From NCBI GenBank assembly GCA_965248905.1, contig CBDFKS010000007.1, forward strand, positions 1,364,001 to 1,428,000: DNA of 64,000 nt. Reading direction: 5' to 3'. This document shows positions 53,599-62,649 of the stretch, one piece after another (the first letter of the stretch is position 1; the number at the start of each line of letters is the position of its first letter). Under the pieces are notes generated by a model that worked only from the letters and a program-made list of their open reading frames with translations, made no database searches and had not been told where the DNA came from. Source of the DNA: CBDFKS01 sp965248905 (GTDB lineage: Bacteria; Chloroflexota; Dehalococcoidia; Lucifugimonadales; JAGWBF01). The position numbers and the translations under genes were made by a program.

Positions 53599-53616
53599 AA
53601 CGAGGAACATCAACAG

Positions 53617-53877
53617 ATGCGAGTTTTGGGAAACATCATCGGGAAATCCTATACTGTTACTACATTCTTGGCTAAGAATGAGATAGGTCACGAGCAGTTA
53701 CCACCTCTTGGTTTGCTCTTCTTCCCTGCAGGTGTTATGGTGGTGAATGCAGAGCGAATGTCATATCTATCGTTCCTGACCGCCTTGTGTTTAATTGTGC
53801 CGCTCACTGTTCAACTGAATGATCCCAGTCAGATAGATCCGGGGAATCGAACCGCAATTATTAGCACGGTAAAATAA
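53617..53877 (+). CDS. short open frame after the flippase, uncertain
   Basis: This 86-codon frame has a hydrophobic middle (LGLLFFPAGVMVVNAERMSY, LTALCLIVPLTVQL) and begins 18 bases after the flippase stop. The polymerase gene at 59352 holds the corresponding place after the flippase remnant at 59178-59330. It may be the stump of a polymerase-like membrane protein or a chance frame. No ribosome-binding site stands out (GAACGAGGAAC is upstream). Confidence 0.3.
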   Translation: MRVLGNIIGKSYTVTTFLAKNEIGHEQLPPLGLLFFPAGVMVVNAERMSYLSFLTALCLIVPLTVQLNDPSQIDPGNRTAIISTVK

Positions 53878-53994
53878 GGTCTGGATGCAGGCATCTCTCA
53901 AATCCCGGATTCTGGAAACACCCAGGCTACCGGTCAAAGATGCTACGTTCAGAAAGGGGTTCTCACACATTCAACATCTATCAGGGAGGGCACC

Positions 53995-54213
53995 TTGGGA
54001 AGAAGCCTATGGCACTTCGATACGATCCTGGTGTACCAAGACTGGGACCCTGACAATCCAGATAGTCATTATATCTTCCTGAAACATGAGCAAAAAGGTC
54101 TCGAAATATCCTTCACGTGGGCTGAAGCTCAGTCATTGGAGATACAACCAGGGGAACCAGCAGCATTGGCGCTGTTAACGGGAGATGATCTGGACTTGCT
54201 GGAAAGCCAATAA
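53995..54213 (+). CDS. short open frame, uncertain
   Basis: The 72-codon frame reads HFDTILVYQDWDPDNPDSHY and FLKHEQKGLEISFTWAEAQS, which looks protein-like (acidic, aromatic) but matches nothing I know. There is no clear start signal. It may be the tail of an eroded gene, as several such remnants occur nearby. Otherwise 53878-54323 has no gene. Confidence 0.3.
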   Translation: MGRSLWHFDTILVYQDWDPDNPDSHYIFLKHEQKGLEISFTWAEAQSLEIQPGEPAALALLTGDDLDLLESQ

Positions 54214-54323
54214 AATACGGTAAATGCGACTCACAAAGGACCTATAATCAGCTATGGAATTGAAACATAACAAACGATACGTCAAAATGACGGCTAACCG
54301 TCACAAGTCCAACGGAGGTTGCG

Positions 54324-55907
54324 ATGAGAGTTCTCCTAATTCACCCATTATATTCTGACGTCATACCGAAGAACACAAGCGACTTCGCCAGCAATTTTCC
54401 TCTGGGATTAGGGTATATTGCCGGTGGGCTTATGGAAAAGGGCCACGAAGTCGAGGTGCTGGATATTCAAAGACATCTCATGAACCGAGAGCAAGTGACG
54501 AAGGCTATTAAGGCGAAAAAGGGCAAGGTCGACGTCATAGGAATCGGTGCATTGACTCTCAGATATAACTACGTTAGGGGATTGGCAGAGTTCATTAAGG
54601 ATGAGATGGATGTGCCTATTATTCTAGGCGGGCCACTCCCTACCTTCGACAACTCCGATCTAGTGCTGAACCACACCAAGGTAGACATATGCATTCCAGG
54701 TGATGGAGAGCTTACCGCTCCGGACTTGCTAGACAAACTTGACAATCTGGAGGAGTGTCCCGGAATACGATTCCGCAAGAATGGCGATATCGTGCGCACC
54801 CCAGCGAGGCAGCTCAACTGGAGGCTCGATAACCTGCCCTCTTGTGCTTATGACCTGTTCGATATGGAGTTCTATAGCCAGAACCGTATGATGGGAGATG
54901 ATTTCGTAAAGGAGTCAATAAGACCCATACCCTGTGCTCCAATGATTACTTCCATGGGCTGTCCTTACTGGTGCGAGTTCTGTTCTGTGGGGGGCAGAGA
55001 GCGAGGATTAAAGTACCGTCTGCGATCTCCGGCGAACGTGGCCGAAGAGATCGTACGGCTCAAAGAAAAATACGGCATCGGCGCTGTGAACTTTCAGGAT
55101 GATCTTCTGGTAGTGAGCCGGCGCCGCATGACCGAACTCTGTGCTGCCCTCAAACCCTTAAACATCATCTGGGACGGGCAGGCGAGAGCTGAACAGGTAG
55201 ACTACGATATCCTCAAGATGATGAAGGAGGCCGGTTGTGTCAGTGTAGGCATTGGTGTGGAGACAGGTAGCCCAACAATGCTTAAAGCGATGAACAAACA
55301 GACCACAGTGGCCAACATCGAAACCTCGGTCACCGCAGCCCGAGAGCTGGGCTTGGGGCTCAAAATTCAGCTAATATTCGGTTTCCCGGGCGAGAATCGC
55401 GAAACGATCCGTGAGACCATCGACATGTTCAAGCGTCTCCATCACCCTGCCCGCTCATTCAACGTTATGACTCCTATTCCCGGCAGCCCCATCTACAGTA
55501 CTCTCTTGGCGGCGGGTAAGCTCGGGGACGAAAAGGAGTACATTGAAAAAATGTCCCTCCCCGAGTGGGGTTTTCGAAAGGGCAAACCTGTAATCAACTT
55601 AACGGAATTCACCGATGAAGAATTCCCGATGGTTAGAGAATGGGCAGAGGAGGAGATGAGGCGTAATTACCGAAATTACCTCTGGATTCGCCCCCATAAG
55701 ATGTTTCGTTTCTACTACCGTCAGTGGAAGTATACAGATCACTACTCTTTACCCATCCTTTTCAGACGTGCTTTAAGAAAATTTAAACACGACGTCCTAC
55801 GAGTACCTAGACCCCTGACACCTAAGGGCGATAGAACCGCAAAGGAAGCAAAGCTTTTCACGGAATATCAGTTCCAACAGACGGAGAAAAGTATAGTTGG
55901 CTCCTAG
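54324..55907 (+). CDS. B12-binding-domain radical SAM protein
   Basis: The 527-residue enzyme has an N-terminal cobalamin-binding-like domain (1-150: MRVLLIHPLYSDVIPKNTSD, GADVIGI-type strand, ILGGPLPTF) and a radical SAM core. The [4Fe-4S] cysteines are in SMGCPYWCEFCSV (CxxxCxxC). GIGVETGSPTMLKAMNKQT and FGFPGENRETIRETI follow, as in this superfamily. GGAGG precedes the ATG. Members methylate unactivated carbons or carry out rearrangements. In this locus it could C-methylate or deoxygenate a sugar or a lipid carrier, but nothing in the sequence names the substrate. The DxHxxG cobalamin ligand is not evident. Confidence 0.85.
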   Translation: MRVLLIHPLYSDVIPKNTSDFASNFPLGLGYIAGGLMEKGHEVEVLDIQRHLMNREQVTKAIKAKKGKVDVIGIGALTLRYNYVRGLAEFIKDEMDVPIILGGPLPTFDNSDLVLNHTKVDICIPGDGELTAPDLLDKLDNLEECPGIRFRKNGDIVRTPARQLNWRLDNLPSCAYDLFDMEFYSQNRMMGDDFVKESIRPIPCAPMITSMGCPYWCEFCSVGGRERGLKYRLRSPANVAEEIVRLKEKYGIGAVNFQDDLLVVSRRRMTELCAALKPLNIIWDGQARAEQVDYDILKMMKEAGCVSVGIGVETGSPTMLKAMNKQTTVANIETSVTAARELGLGLKIQLIFGFPGENRETIRETIDMFKRLHHPARSFNVMTPIPGSPIYSTLLAAGKLGDEKEYIEKMSLPEWGFRKGKPVINLTEFTDEEFPMVREWAEEEMRRNYRNYLWIRPHKMFRFYYRQWKYTDHYSLPILFRRALRKFKHDVLRVPRPLTPKGDRTAKEAKLFTEYQFQQTEKSIVGS

Positions 55908-56276
55908 TGGTGCTAGCCACTAAAGGAAAGCGAACAAAATGCCACACTCGACGATTGTTCAGGCTCATGAACACCTACCAAACCTGCTATCTAATTTTAG
56001 AGATGAGAGCTAACAGATCAGCGAAACCCTAGTGTTCGATGGGCTAAAACATGGCATGAGGACGGCAGCCGTTCACATTATTTCCATGTAAGGTACCCCA
56101 CAGCGAAAGCAAGCGGTATTCGACCTCATGCCTTGGCAGTTGCAGAACCCCAGACAGCTAACTGTAGGAGTAGGATTTCATCTTGGTAACGGACGCAGCA
56201 CAAGCTATACAGCGGGTAGTTCAATTCAGGCGCCTAAAGGAGCGAGGTTCACAGGCGCCTCTGCTAGGCCAAGGAC

Positions 56277-56345
56277 GAGAACGCCTTCCCGATTTGGTAG
56301 TAGGTCGCCACTGAGCTGTGGTTCCGCATGTTTGTTGACGGCAGC
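56277..56345 (+). pseudogene. decayed fragment of an asnB 3' end
   Basis: The 69 bases translate as ENAFPIW**VATELWFRMFVD, closely matching ENAFPIWQWVNTELWFRMFVD at the end of AsnB (43637-45532). Two adjacent TAG codons (56298-56303) interrupt it. Weaker similarity extends to about 56226. No asnB body precedes it, so the rest was lost. The remainder of 55908-56392 holds nothing else I can identify. Confidence 0.75.
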
Positions 56346-56392
56346 CCCTGCAAGGCAAAGGGCCGGGACAATTAGGGCATGGGCAGCTCGTA

Positions 56393-57841
56393 ATGAAATT
56401 GATATGTTTCGTCAGTTCTTACCTACAGATCAAAGCCGTTCTAGCCATGCTGGTCTGCCTGGCAGCATTGTTCGGGCTGCTTTGGGGGGCCTGCGGAGGT
56501 CAGTCAGGCGCCAATCCTGCGTCCGCAGACCAGCTTACAGAGGTCTCTCCGTCAGCTACATGGCAAACACCGATGACCACTTCCTCCGGGACACCTCCAG
56601 TGGTTGGCGGGCCAGTCCATGTCGGGGGTCCAGGTAGGGGTCAGTCAACTGCGGATCCTGCATCCGCAGACCAGCTTACAGAGGTCTCTCCGCCAGCTAC
56701 GTGGCAAACACCGAGGACCACCTCCTCCTCCGGGATACCGCCAGCGGTTGGCGAGCCACCCTATGTCGGGGATCCAACTAGGGGAGGCATAGCCATCCAG
56801 GAAGTCATCGATGAGACAGTAGCCGCGGGCGGCGGGCCAATCCACATCGCAGCAGGGGACTGGTACCTTTCATCCCCCTTGCGCATCTTCAACGCGCGCA
56901 ACATTATCCTAAAGGGGGAGGGGTCGGCGACGCGATTGATTGTCCAGGGCAATGTTGACCCTCTTGTGCTCATCCATTCGTCTCAAAACATCCAGGTGTT
57001 GGATCTTTCATTCGTAGGCGACATGCAGTTTCTCGGAATGAAGGGGATCAAGGCGGAGAACTCGTCAAACCTTACGTTCTGTGGCAACGACTTACAGCAA
57101 CTCAGCTCTGTGGGCATCTATATCAAGGTAGACGAGGTGGACGATCCATTTGACCCTGTCCTGCGTCCCCGCAACAACATCATCTGTAACAACAGAATTA
57201 CCAACGGTGGGGATTTCGGCATCAGCCTGCATCACGCGGATAACACGGTCGTGTATGGCAACTTCGTGGAGGGTCTTTCAGGCCCATCGCCATACCCTTC
57301 CCACTGCTACTACGTGTCAGACGGTAACGAAAACCGCATTGTCCAGAATTATTGTGGTCGGAGTGCTACTGGAGCCGGGATAGAGATTGTTGGATCCCGG
57401 AGGGTTATTACCGATAATATCGTTGCGCATAATACCCTCGTGGATAATCATTCTGGTATTCATTCGGTGGACAGCCAAGGCACTCTCATCATCGGGAACA
57501 CGATCCGCAGAACTACCAAGGGGGAAGGGATTCAGGTTTGGAGGAATTCTACGGAAAACATTATCCAGGGCAATAGTGTCTTTAAGACCGCTGGAATCGG
57601 GATCCTTGTGGGATCTGGGGAACCTAAACTACAGAATGGCCAACACTCGATCCATGGCAACGTCGTTATGGAGAGCCGGAACGAGGCCCTTGCCATTAAT
57701 AATGTGCAGGATGCTTCCGTGACTGGCAATGTCTTAGGAAGCCCTCCAAACCCTGGGACTCAGGTCATTCTGGTCAAGAATAGTGAGCGCGTGACCATGA
57801 CAGGCAATACCGTCGTTCCCCGGTCTGGGAGCGCGCCTTAG
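56393..57841 (+). CDS. exported right-handed beta-helix protein
   Basis: The 482-residue protein starts with a signal sequence (AVLAMLVCLAALFGLLWGAC). The cysteine at its end could be lipidated, although tryptophan at -3 is unusual for a lipobox. Residues about 36-130 are a low-complexity linker made of two tandem 47/48-residue repeats. From residue 140 a parallel beta helix begins (ARNIILKGEGSATRLIVQGN, DNTVVYGNFVEGL, STENIIQGNSVFKTAGIGIL), of the NosD/pectate-lyase-3 type. Such proteins cleave or epimerise polysaccharides, or only bind them, so a role in processing this locus's polymer is plausible. The repeats vary little, so their duplication is recent. Confidence 0.8.
   Translation: MKLICFVSSYLQIKAVLAMLVCLAALFGLLWGACGGQSGANPASADQLTEVSPSATWQTPMTTSSGTPPVVGGPVHVGGPGRGQSTADPASADQLTEVSPPATWQTPRTTSSSGIPPAVGEPPYVGDPTRGGIAIQEVIDETVAAGGGPIHIAAGDWYLSSPLRIFNARNIILKGEGSATRLIVQGNVDPLVLIHSSQNIQVLDLSFVGDMQFLGMKGIKAENSSNLTFCGNDLQQLSSVGIYIKVDEVDDPFDPVLRPRNNIICNNRITNGGDFGISLHHADNTVVYGNFVEGLSGPSPYPSHCYYVSDGNENRIVQNYCGRSATGAGIEIVGSRRVITDNIVAHNTLVDNHSGIHSVDSQGTLIIGNTIRRTTKGEGIQVWRNSTENIIQGNSVFKTAGIGILVGSGEPKLQNGQHSIHGNVVMESRNEALAINNVQDASVTGNVLGSPPNPGTQVILVKNSERVTMTGNTVVPRSGSAP
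56498..56782. repeat. tandem duplication of about 141/144 bases inside the beta-helix gene
   Basis: Copies at 56498-56638 and 56639-56782 differ at scattered positions and by one inserted codon. Each encodes PASADQLTEVSP(S/P)ATWQTP followed by a Gly/Pro-rich stretch. It lengthens the linker between the export signal and the beta helix. Confidence 0.8.
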
Positions 57842-57930
57842 CTATGCCCAGGAGGACTCTGGGGACATGCAGCAGATTCCAGGCTCCGACTATGAACAAG
57901 GTGGAAGCAGGAAATGAGCAATTCAGATAG

Positions 57931-58104
57931 TGTAAAGTTGAAGTTTCCTTGGTAGGTACAAACGCCGAGTCTATTTACAGCGCTGCGACTGCCTTGCTTG
58001 ACAACTATGATGCTCTCAGGGACATCAGAAAACGCAAGGTACCCTTCAAGGTCGATGTCAGCAGAGAGATCGTAGAGGTGATTTGCCGTGAAGCTTCAAG
58101 ATAA
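57931..58104 (+). pseudogene. C-terminal fragment of a WecB-type UDP-GlcNAc 2-epimerase
   Basis: The frame reads VEVSLVGTNAESIYSAATAL and ends DVSREIVEVICREASR before a stop at 58102. It matches the final helix region of non-hydrolysing UDP-GlcNAc 2-epimerases (LVGTDxExI...RIVxxI). The rest of that gene is gone, and its place is taken by the beta-helix gene. Its last codons overlap the start of the following epimerase, which is how coupled genes are usually arranged. Confidence 0.6.
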
Positions 58105-59050
58105 GGTAGTCGTGGTCGCAGGTGGGGCGGGTTTCATCGGGAGTCATATCGTTGATGCTCTCATCCCCCTGCGGCCGGCGAAGATCATCGTCCTGAGCAA
58201 TTTCTTTCTGGGCAAGCGCGAGAATCTGATTCAGGCCCAACAGCAATATCCCAACCTGAAAGTGATCGAACAGGACCTGACGGACTTTGAGGAAACACGG
58301 AAGGTGTTCGAACAGGAAAAAATGGATGTGGTCTTCAACCTCGCTATGGTCCCCCTGCCTACTTCTCTCGTGAAACCGGCATGGACGTATCGGCAGAACA
58401 TTAATATCACCCTCAACCTTTGTGAACTGAGTCGCGCCGGCACGTTTCAAACGCTTATCCAGTTCTCGTCTTCGGAAGCGTACGGCACCGCCCAATATAT
58501 ACCTATGGACGAGAACCATCCCATCGACCCGACGACTCCATATGCTGCCAGCAAGGCCGCCACGGACCATATTGCGTTAACTTACTCGCGAACTTTCGGG
58601 ATAGAGATTTCCATTATCCGGCCTTTCAATACTTACGGACCGCGGCAAAATGCAGCGAAATTCGCTGGTATCATTCCTCTGACTATCAAACGCATAATGC
58701 AGGGAGAAGATGTCGTTATATTAGGAGATGGAGAGCAAACCAGGGACTACATCTACGTGACGGATACTGCACAAGCTGCTATCGATATCTGCTGCAACAC
58801 CGCAACCAGGGGCAAAGTCATAAACATCGGATCGGGAAGGGAGACATCGATCAACAATCTAGTCTCCCTTATTGCCTCAGAGATGAACTATAAGGAACCC
58901 TTCGTTAAAAAAGAGACTAGGCCGGGGGATGTGAAAAGGCATTTGGCTGACATTTCCCTGGCCAAGAACATCATTGGGTTCTCTCCGAAGGTGTCTCTTG
59001 AAGAGGGCATTCCGAAAACCGTGGCGTGGTACAAGAAACAGGAAGCATAG
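58088..59050 (+). CDS. NAD-dependent epimerase/dehydratase (extended SDR)
   Basis: The 320-residue protein has VVVVAGGAGFIGSHIVDALI, an FSSSEAYG strand, the catalytic YAASKAATDHIAL (Tyr-x3-Lys), RPFNTYGPRQN and GDGEQTRDYIYVTDTAQA. This fits a UDP-glucose 4-epimerase-like or 4,6-dehydratase-like enzyme. The central LAMVPLPTSLVKPAWTYRQN, with methionine in place of the usual A/H, is uncommon. It starts at GTG 58088 within the end of the wecB fragment, suggesting the two were once an operon. Confidence 0.85.
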   Translation: MKLQDKVVVVAGGAGFIGSHIVDALIPLRPAKIIVLSNFFLGKRENLIQAQQQYPNLKVIEQDLTDFEETRKVFEQEKMDVVFNLAMVPLPTSLVKPAWTYRQNINITLNLCELSRAGTFQTLIQFSSSEAYGTAQYIPMDENHPIDPTTPYAASKAATDHIALTYSRTFGIEISIIRPFNTYGPRQNAAKFAGIIPLTIKRIMQGEDVVILGDGEQTRDYIYVTDTAQAAIDICCNTATRGKVINIGSGRETSINNLVSLIASEMNYKEPFVKKETRPGDVKRHLADISLAKNIIGFSPKVSLEEGIPKTVAWYKKQEA

Positions 59051-59177
59051 GGGAGGGTACGGGCGCCATGAACCGGCTGATTGCATCGGAGGTGTATAGC
59101 CTGGTACGAAAGTACCGGCCCAACCATTGCCTCGAGCCGGGTGGGGGACATGGGGCAATAGCCAGGCCTGGGCCAAA

Positions 59178-59330
59178 ATGCTGAGCAAGGGCGTTGACAT
59201 TCCCCTGTCCCAGGTGACGGTCTTCAGCACTGGCTGCTTGATGGTTTCTTATGCTCTTTACAAGGCCCGGGTATCTTCAACAACGTCTCGGTAGGGATAG
59301 CTGCCATAGTGCGCACTCGACACGTCCACG
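59178..59330 (+). pseudogene. decayed flippase 3' end
   Basis: MLSKGVDIPLSQVTVFSTGC then LMVSYALYKA parallels GVGLPLSQGVVFLVGC and LLYKAP in the flippase at 52060-53598. After a one-base shift, GIFNNVSVGIAAIVRT continues the match to the flippase end (MGLVAVVRPR). Only the last 50 or so residues remain. It lies just before the polymerase gene, so an ancestral flippase-polymerase pair probably stood here. Confidence 0.72.
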
Positions 59331-59351
59331 GAAGGTGAAGAAGATCAGCTG

Positions 59352-60845
59352 ATGCACATCGGGATAGGAATAGAAAAACAGAGGGTACAGCTCAAGAACG
59401 GAACGGCGCTAATTGCCCTCGGCGTGTTGACCACAGCCTTGGTTGGCGCCTGGGTAGTACTCTCCGCCCCAGATACCTTGAAGGGTCCCTTCGCGATCTT
59501 GTTGCTGTTCGTGCCCATCTTATTAGTTTCGCTCCGGGACGCCCGTCCGGCCTTGTGGGCTTTCATTTTTCTACTGCCCATGGGACTATTGGGGGTTATC
59601 CCTGAGACAGGGCGGAGCATGATCATACCGATGGGTGGTGCACTCGCGGTGGCTACAGCCCTCCACCTGGCTCGAACCGGGCACCGGCTCGTCATCCCCT
59701 GGCAGCTGTGGATACTTGGTGTGTTCGTGGCGCTGGCAGGATTGTCCTCGCTCCTGGGGAGCGATCCAGAGAGAAGTGTGAAGCCCTGGTCCACGCAGGT
59801 AATGCTATTTGTCCTGGTGTTTATCACCGTCCAGCTGGTCAAGACATGGTGGGACCTGGAGCGGGTCCTATGGGCCATGTGGGCTTCGCTGAGTGTCATC
59901 TCAGTGTATACGCTGCTGGTTCACCAGGGCGTGTTTGACCTCGCGGTCAGCGAAACTTTCACACATGCAGGTGTAACGCGGGTATCCAGCTTTGCGGGAG
60001 GTACTGGGACTACTGGCATGCTAGCTGGGATGGGTTTGGTGCTCACTATTTGCCTGTGGCAAGTTACCATCAGGCGACGTGTTGGACTCTTGCTTTTTGT
60101 TCCCTTGATTTGTATGGGTATATTCCATTTCATGGCTCTGTTGTTCACCGTGAGTTTAAATCCTATCCTTGCCACTGCCCTCGTAATTCCCTTAGCCCTG
60201 CCAGCCATGTGGCGGCCTTTGAAGCTGACGACCCTGATCAAGGGATTTATGCTACTGGGGGCGCTATTCTTCCTATTCTCACCGATCCAAGAGAGAGTCG
60301 AGTTGCAAGCAGAACGACTCCAGACAAATACGCACCGGGAGTGGTTCACCACACGCGTGGACTCCTGGTTGGCCGCCGGAGAGTTGGCGTTGGATAATCC
60401 CCTCCTGGGCGTGGGCAGCGGAAACATGGGACGAGATGTGATACCGTACCTTAAGACCCGGTCAACCCGTTTCCTTGCAACGCCAGATGCGATCTGGGAT
60501 GCGCATAGTTCCTTCATGAGCATCGCCGCTAACCACGGTTTACTTGGACTTGCCCTATTCTTGCTGGCCCTTATTGGTATTATCAAGGCAGCTTACGCTG
60601 CGATGTCCGCTCTAGCCCGGTCCGGTGGGCGAGATATGGCGATTCTAGCATGGACTGCTTTCTTGGTTTTGCTAATGTTGCTCATATCGAGCATGGGGAG
60701 GAGCATGCACGACTGGCCGTACCTCTGGCTCTTTATGGCACTCTGCCTCGTCATTCCGAGCTTGCTTACCCGTCCCGATAACAGCAGTGCTCCTGGGAGT
60801 GCAGCGACGAACACTGTGGACGATATACCTCTCCCCGTAAGATAG
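59352..60845 (+). CDS. O-antigen polymerase/ligase-type membrane protein (Wzy_C)
   Basis: The 497-residue protein has about 12 helices and the large periplasmic loop typical of Wzy/WaaL proteins, here around residues 310-385. It contains TTRVDSWLAAGELALDNPLL, GVGSGNMGRDVIPY and DAHSSFMSIAANHGLLGLAL, the H(S/N)xxL-type signature. It would either polymerise flipped repeat units or attach the finished chain to its carrier. The ATG lies 22 bases after the flippase remnant. Pairing with the Wzz/BY-kinase at 18783 supports a Wzy-dependent system. Confidence 0.87.
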   Translation: MHIGIGIEKQRVQLKNGTALIALGVLTTALVGAWVVLSAPDTLKGPFAILLLFVPILLVSLRDARPALWAFIFLLPMGLLGVIPETGRSMIIPMGGALAVATALHLARTGHRLVIPWQLWILGVFVALAGLSSLLGSDPERSVKPWSTQVMLFVLVFITVQLVKTWWDLERVLWAMWASLSVISVYTLLVHQGVFDLAVSETFTHAGVTRVSSFAGGTGTTGMLAGMGLVLTICLWQVTIRRRVGLLLFVPLICMGIFHFMALLFTVSLNPILATALVIPLALPAMWRPLKLTTLIKGFMLLGALFFLFSPIQERVELQAERLQTNTHREWFTTRVDSWLAAGELALDNPLLGVGSGNMGRDVIPYLKTRSTRFLATPDAIWDAHSSFMSIAANHGLLGLALFLLALIGIIKAAYAAMSALARSGGRDMAILAWTAFLVLLMLLISSMGRSMHDWPYLWLFMALCLVIPSLLTRPDNSSAPGSAATNTVDDIPLPVR

Positions 60846-61006
60846 TGCCGCGCTATATCCTGGATCAACAGGAATGGGTGAAAAGTAGGTCTAACTAGAA
60901 ACCTGAATGGAAAAGTATAGTCCATACTTCCAGGTCTCCCCTGCACTGGCCGGTGTCAAGACATCCACAGACTCTGTTGACCAGGTTCGACAGAAAGGGA
61001 CATAAC

Positions 61007-61213
61007 ATGCTTAATGATCTGCCAATCGTATCACTGTACATTGACCCCGGCACTGGGTTTCTGGCTCTTCAGATATTTTTTGGGGCTATGCTGGGTGCCG
61101 CGTTCTACTTCAGAATGCGTTTGTTAAGCTTCTTTAGCCGAGTCCGACTTTTTGTGAAGCGAGGCACTGATCCAACCAAAACACCGCATGAACCGGATAT
61201 AGATAGCGAGTGA
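61007..61213 (+). CDS. small membrane protein with IDPGTG motif
   Basis: The 68-residue protein starts at ATG 61007, with GAAAGGG upstream. Its N-terminus VSLYIDPGTGFLALQIFFGA leads into a membrane helix and a basic stretch (RMRLLSFFSRVRLFVKR). I recognise the IDPGTG opening from small membrane proteins of unknown function near surface-polysaccharide genes. Its stop overlaps the following GTG by four bases, so it is probably a partner of the methyltransferase and the sulfatase-like protein. Confidence 0.75.
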   Translation: MLNDLPIVSLYIDPGTGFLALQIFFGAMLGAAFYFRMRLLSFFSRVRLFVKRGTDPTKTPHEPDIDSE

Positions 61214-62649
61214 CTCAGATAAGGCGAGAGGCGGGTTCTTTTAGGGACCCATCGGGTTACATCCTTCATAAAGCGGATGGTGTATATCGTTCCCTCAATA
61301 GCGAGTCCTATGAGACGGTGCGATCAGTCCTTCAAAGCCCCGTCTACCCTCGACTGACTCAGGATGAACTGCTAATACCAACTGAGTTTGTGGATGATCC
61401 CACGCAGAAGGCTTTGAACCAGGAGGAGGGCTTATCAGATCGCTTCTACGTGAGACACAAACGTTTGTGGTTTATCAGTTACCCTTACGAGTGGTCTTCA
61501 GAGATGTTGCTTGATGCTGCACGGTGTACCCTACAGGTGCAGTTAGCGGCCATGGACCACCGCTTCGGCCTAAAAGATGCTACGGCTTACAACGTGCAAT
61601 TTGAACCGGGTAGCTACGGCCCAGCTCCTGTTTTCATTGACATAGCCTCAATGGAGCGCCTGCCTGACACAAGGGGGATATGGATACCCTATAAGCAATT
61701 CCTAAGTCACTTTCTCCTTCCCCTCCTCTTCTATCGTAGAATGGGCTACGACTTTAGGGGCAGTTTTCTAAATAACATGGAAGGATTCGAGCCCGAGCAG
61801 GCATACCGGATGGTTGGACCCTTAAAGCGCATCTTCCCTCCCTACCTGACCCTTGTGACGCTACCTCAGTGGCTTAGTGGCCGGGAAATAAAAGGAGGCT
61901 CACCTACAAAAACGAAGACCGCGCCCCCAAGCGAAATACAGCAACAAAGGGACCTTTTCATCTTGCGCCATACTGTCCGCTCCCTCCAGCGGAAAATAGA
62001 ACACCTGCGATCTAAGCCGGCAAAGTCACAATGGTCCGACTACGAGGATACAAAATCCTATTCCACGGAAGCGGGAGTTGAGAAGGACCAATTCGTTTCC
62101 AGAGCCCTCGACCAAGTCCGCCCGGAAACGGTTGTGGATATAGGGTGTAATACCGGTAAATTTAGCCTTATGGCAGCTGAACGAGGGGCTAAGGTTCTGG
62201 CACTGGATTCGGACATGGTCACTCTCGACAGACTTTATCGAAGAGCGAAAGAATTGGGTGCCGCAGTCCTACCTCTACGGATAGATGTCGGCAATCCAAG
62301 TCCTGGTATCGGATGGAACAATGAAGAACGCGCCCCATTTCTCAAACGGGTGGCAGAGTTCGATTGTGTTCTTGCTCTAGCCGTTGTGCATCATATACTG
62401 ATAACAAAGGGCATTCCACTGCCGGAAATCACAAACCTCTTCCACAGACTAACCAGGAGATACCTCGTCTTAGAGCTTATTGGTAGAGAATGCCCCATGT
62501 TCCAAAGTCTCCTTAGAGGCAGAGACGCCCTCTATGCCGAATTCTCGCTAGAGACGCAAGAGAATATACTAGGTAGAAATTTCACCGTCCTCCGAAGCCA
62601 CCAGCTAACAGGTATGGACCGGAGACTTTATCTCCTGGAAAAACGATAA
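61210..62649 (+). CDS. methyltransferase with N-terminal extension (NoeA-like)
   Basis: The 479-residue protein has an N-terminal region of about 285 residues typical of NoeA-like proteins (LRDPSG-like opening EAGSFRDPSGYILHKADGVY, LLDAARCTLQVQLAAMDHRF, GLKDATAYNVQFEPGSYGPA, PVFIDIASMERLPD). A class I SAM domain follows: VVDIGCNTGKFSLMAAERGA, VLALDSD, LALAVVHHILI. The first part resembles a kinase-fold remnant in some relatives. It is coupled to genes on both sides (GTGA before, TAA directly followed by GTG after). It probably methylates a lipid- or glycan-linked group at the membrane. Confidence 0.8.
   Translation: MTQIRREAGSFRDPSGYILHKADGVYRSLNSESYETVRSVLQSPVYPRLTQDELLIPTEFVDDPTQKALNQEEGLSDRFYVRHKRLWFISYPYEWSSEMLLDAARCTLQVQLAAMDHRFGLKDATAYNVQFEPGSYGPAPVFIDIASMERLPDTRGIWIPYKQFLSHFLLPLLFYRRMGYDFRGSFLNNMEGFEPEQAYRMVGPLKRIFPPYLTLVTLPQWLSGREIKGGSPTKTKTAPPSEIQQQRDLFILRHTVRSLQRKIEHLRSKPAKSQWSDYEDTKSYSTEAGVEKDQFVSRALDQVRPETVVDIGCNTGKFSLMAAERGAKVLALDSDMVTLDRLYRRAKELGAAVLPLRIDVGNPSPGIGWNNEERAPFLKRVAEFDCVLALAVVHHILITKGIPLPEITNLFHRLTRRYLVLELIGRECPMFQSLLRGRDALYAEFSLETQENILGRNFTVLRSHQLTGMDRRLYLLEKR

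Noticed and set aside
53800..53877. tRNA T-arm-like string on the minus strand (GGTTCGATTCCCCGG)
   Set aside because: No matching acceptor, D-arm or anticodon arm flanks it, and the five-base T stem does not pair fully. Probably chance or a very short att-like fragment.
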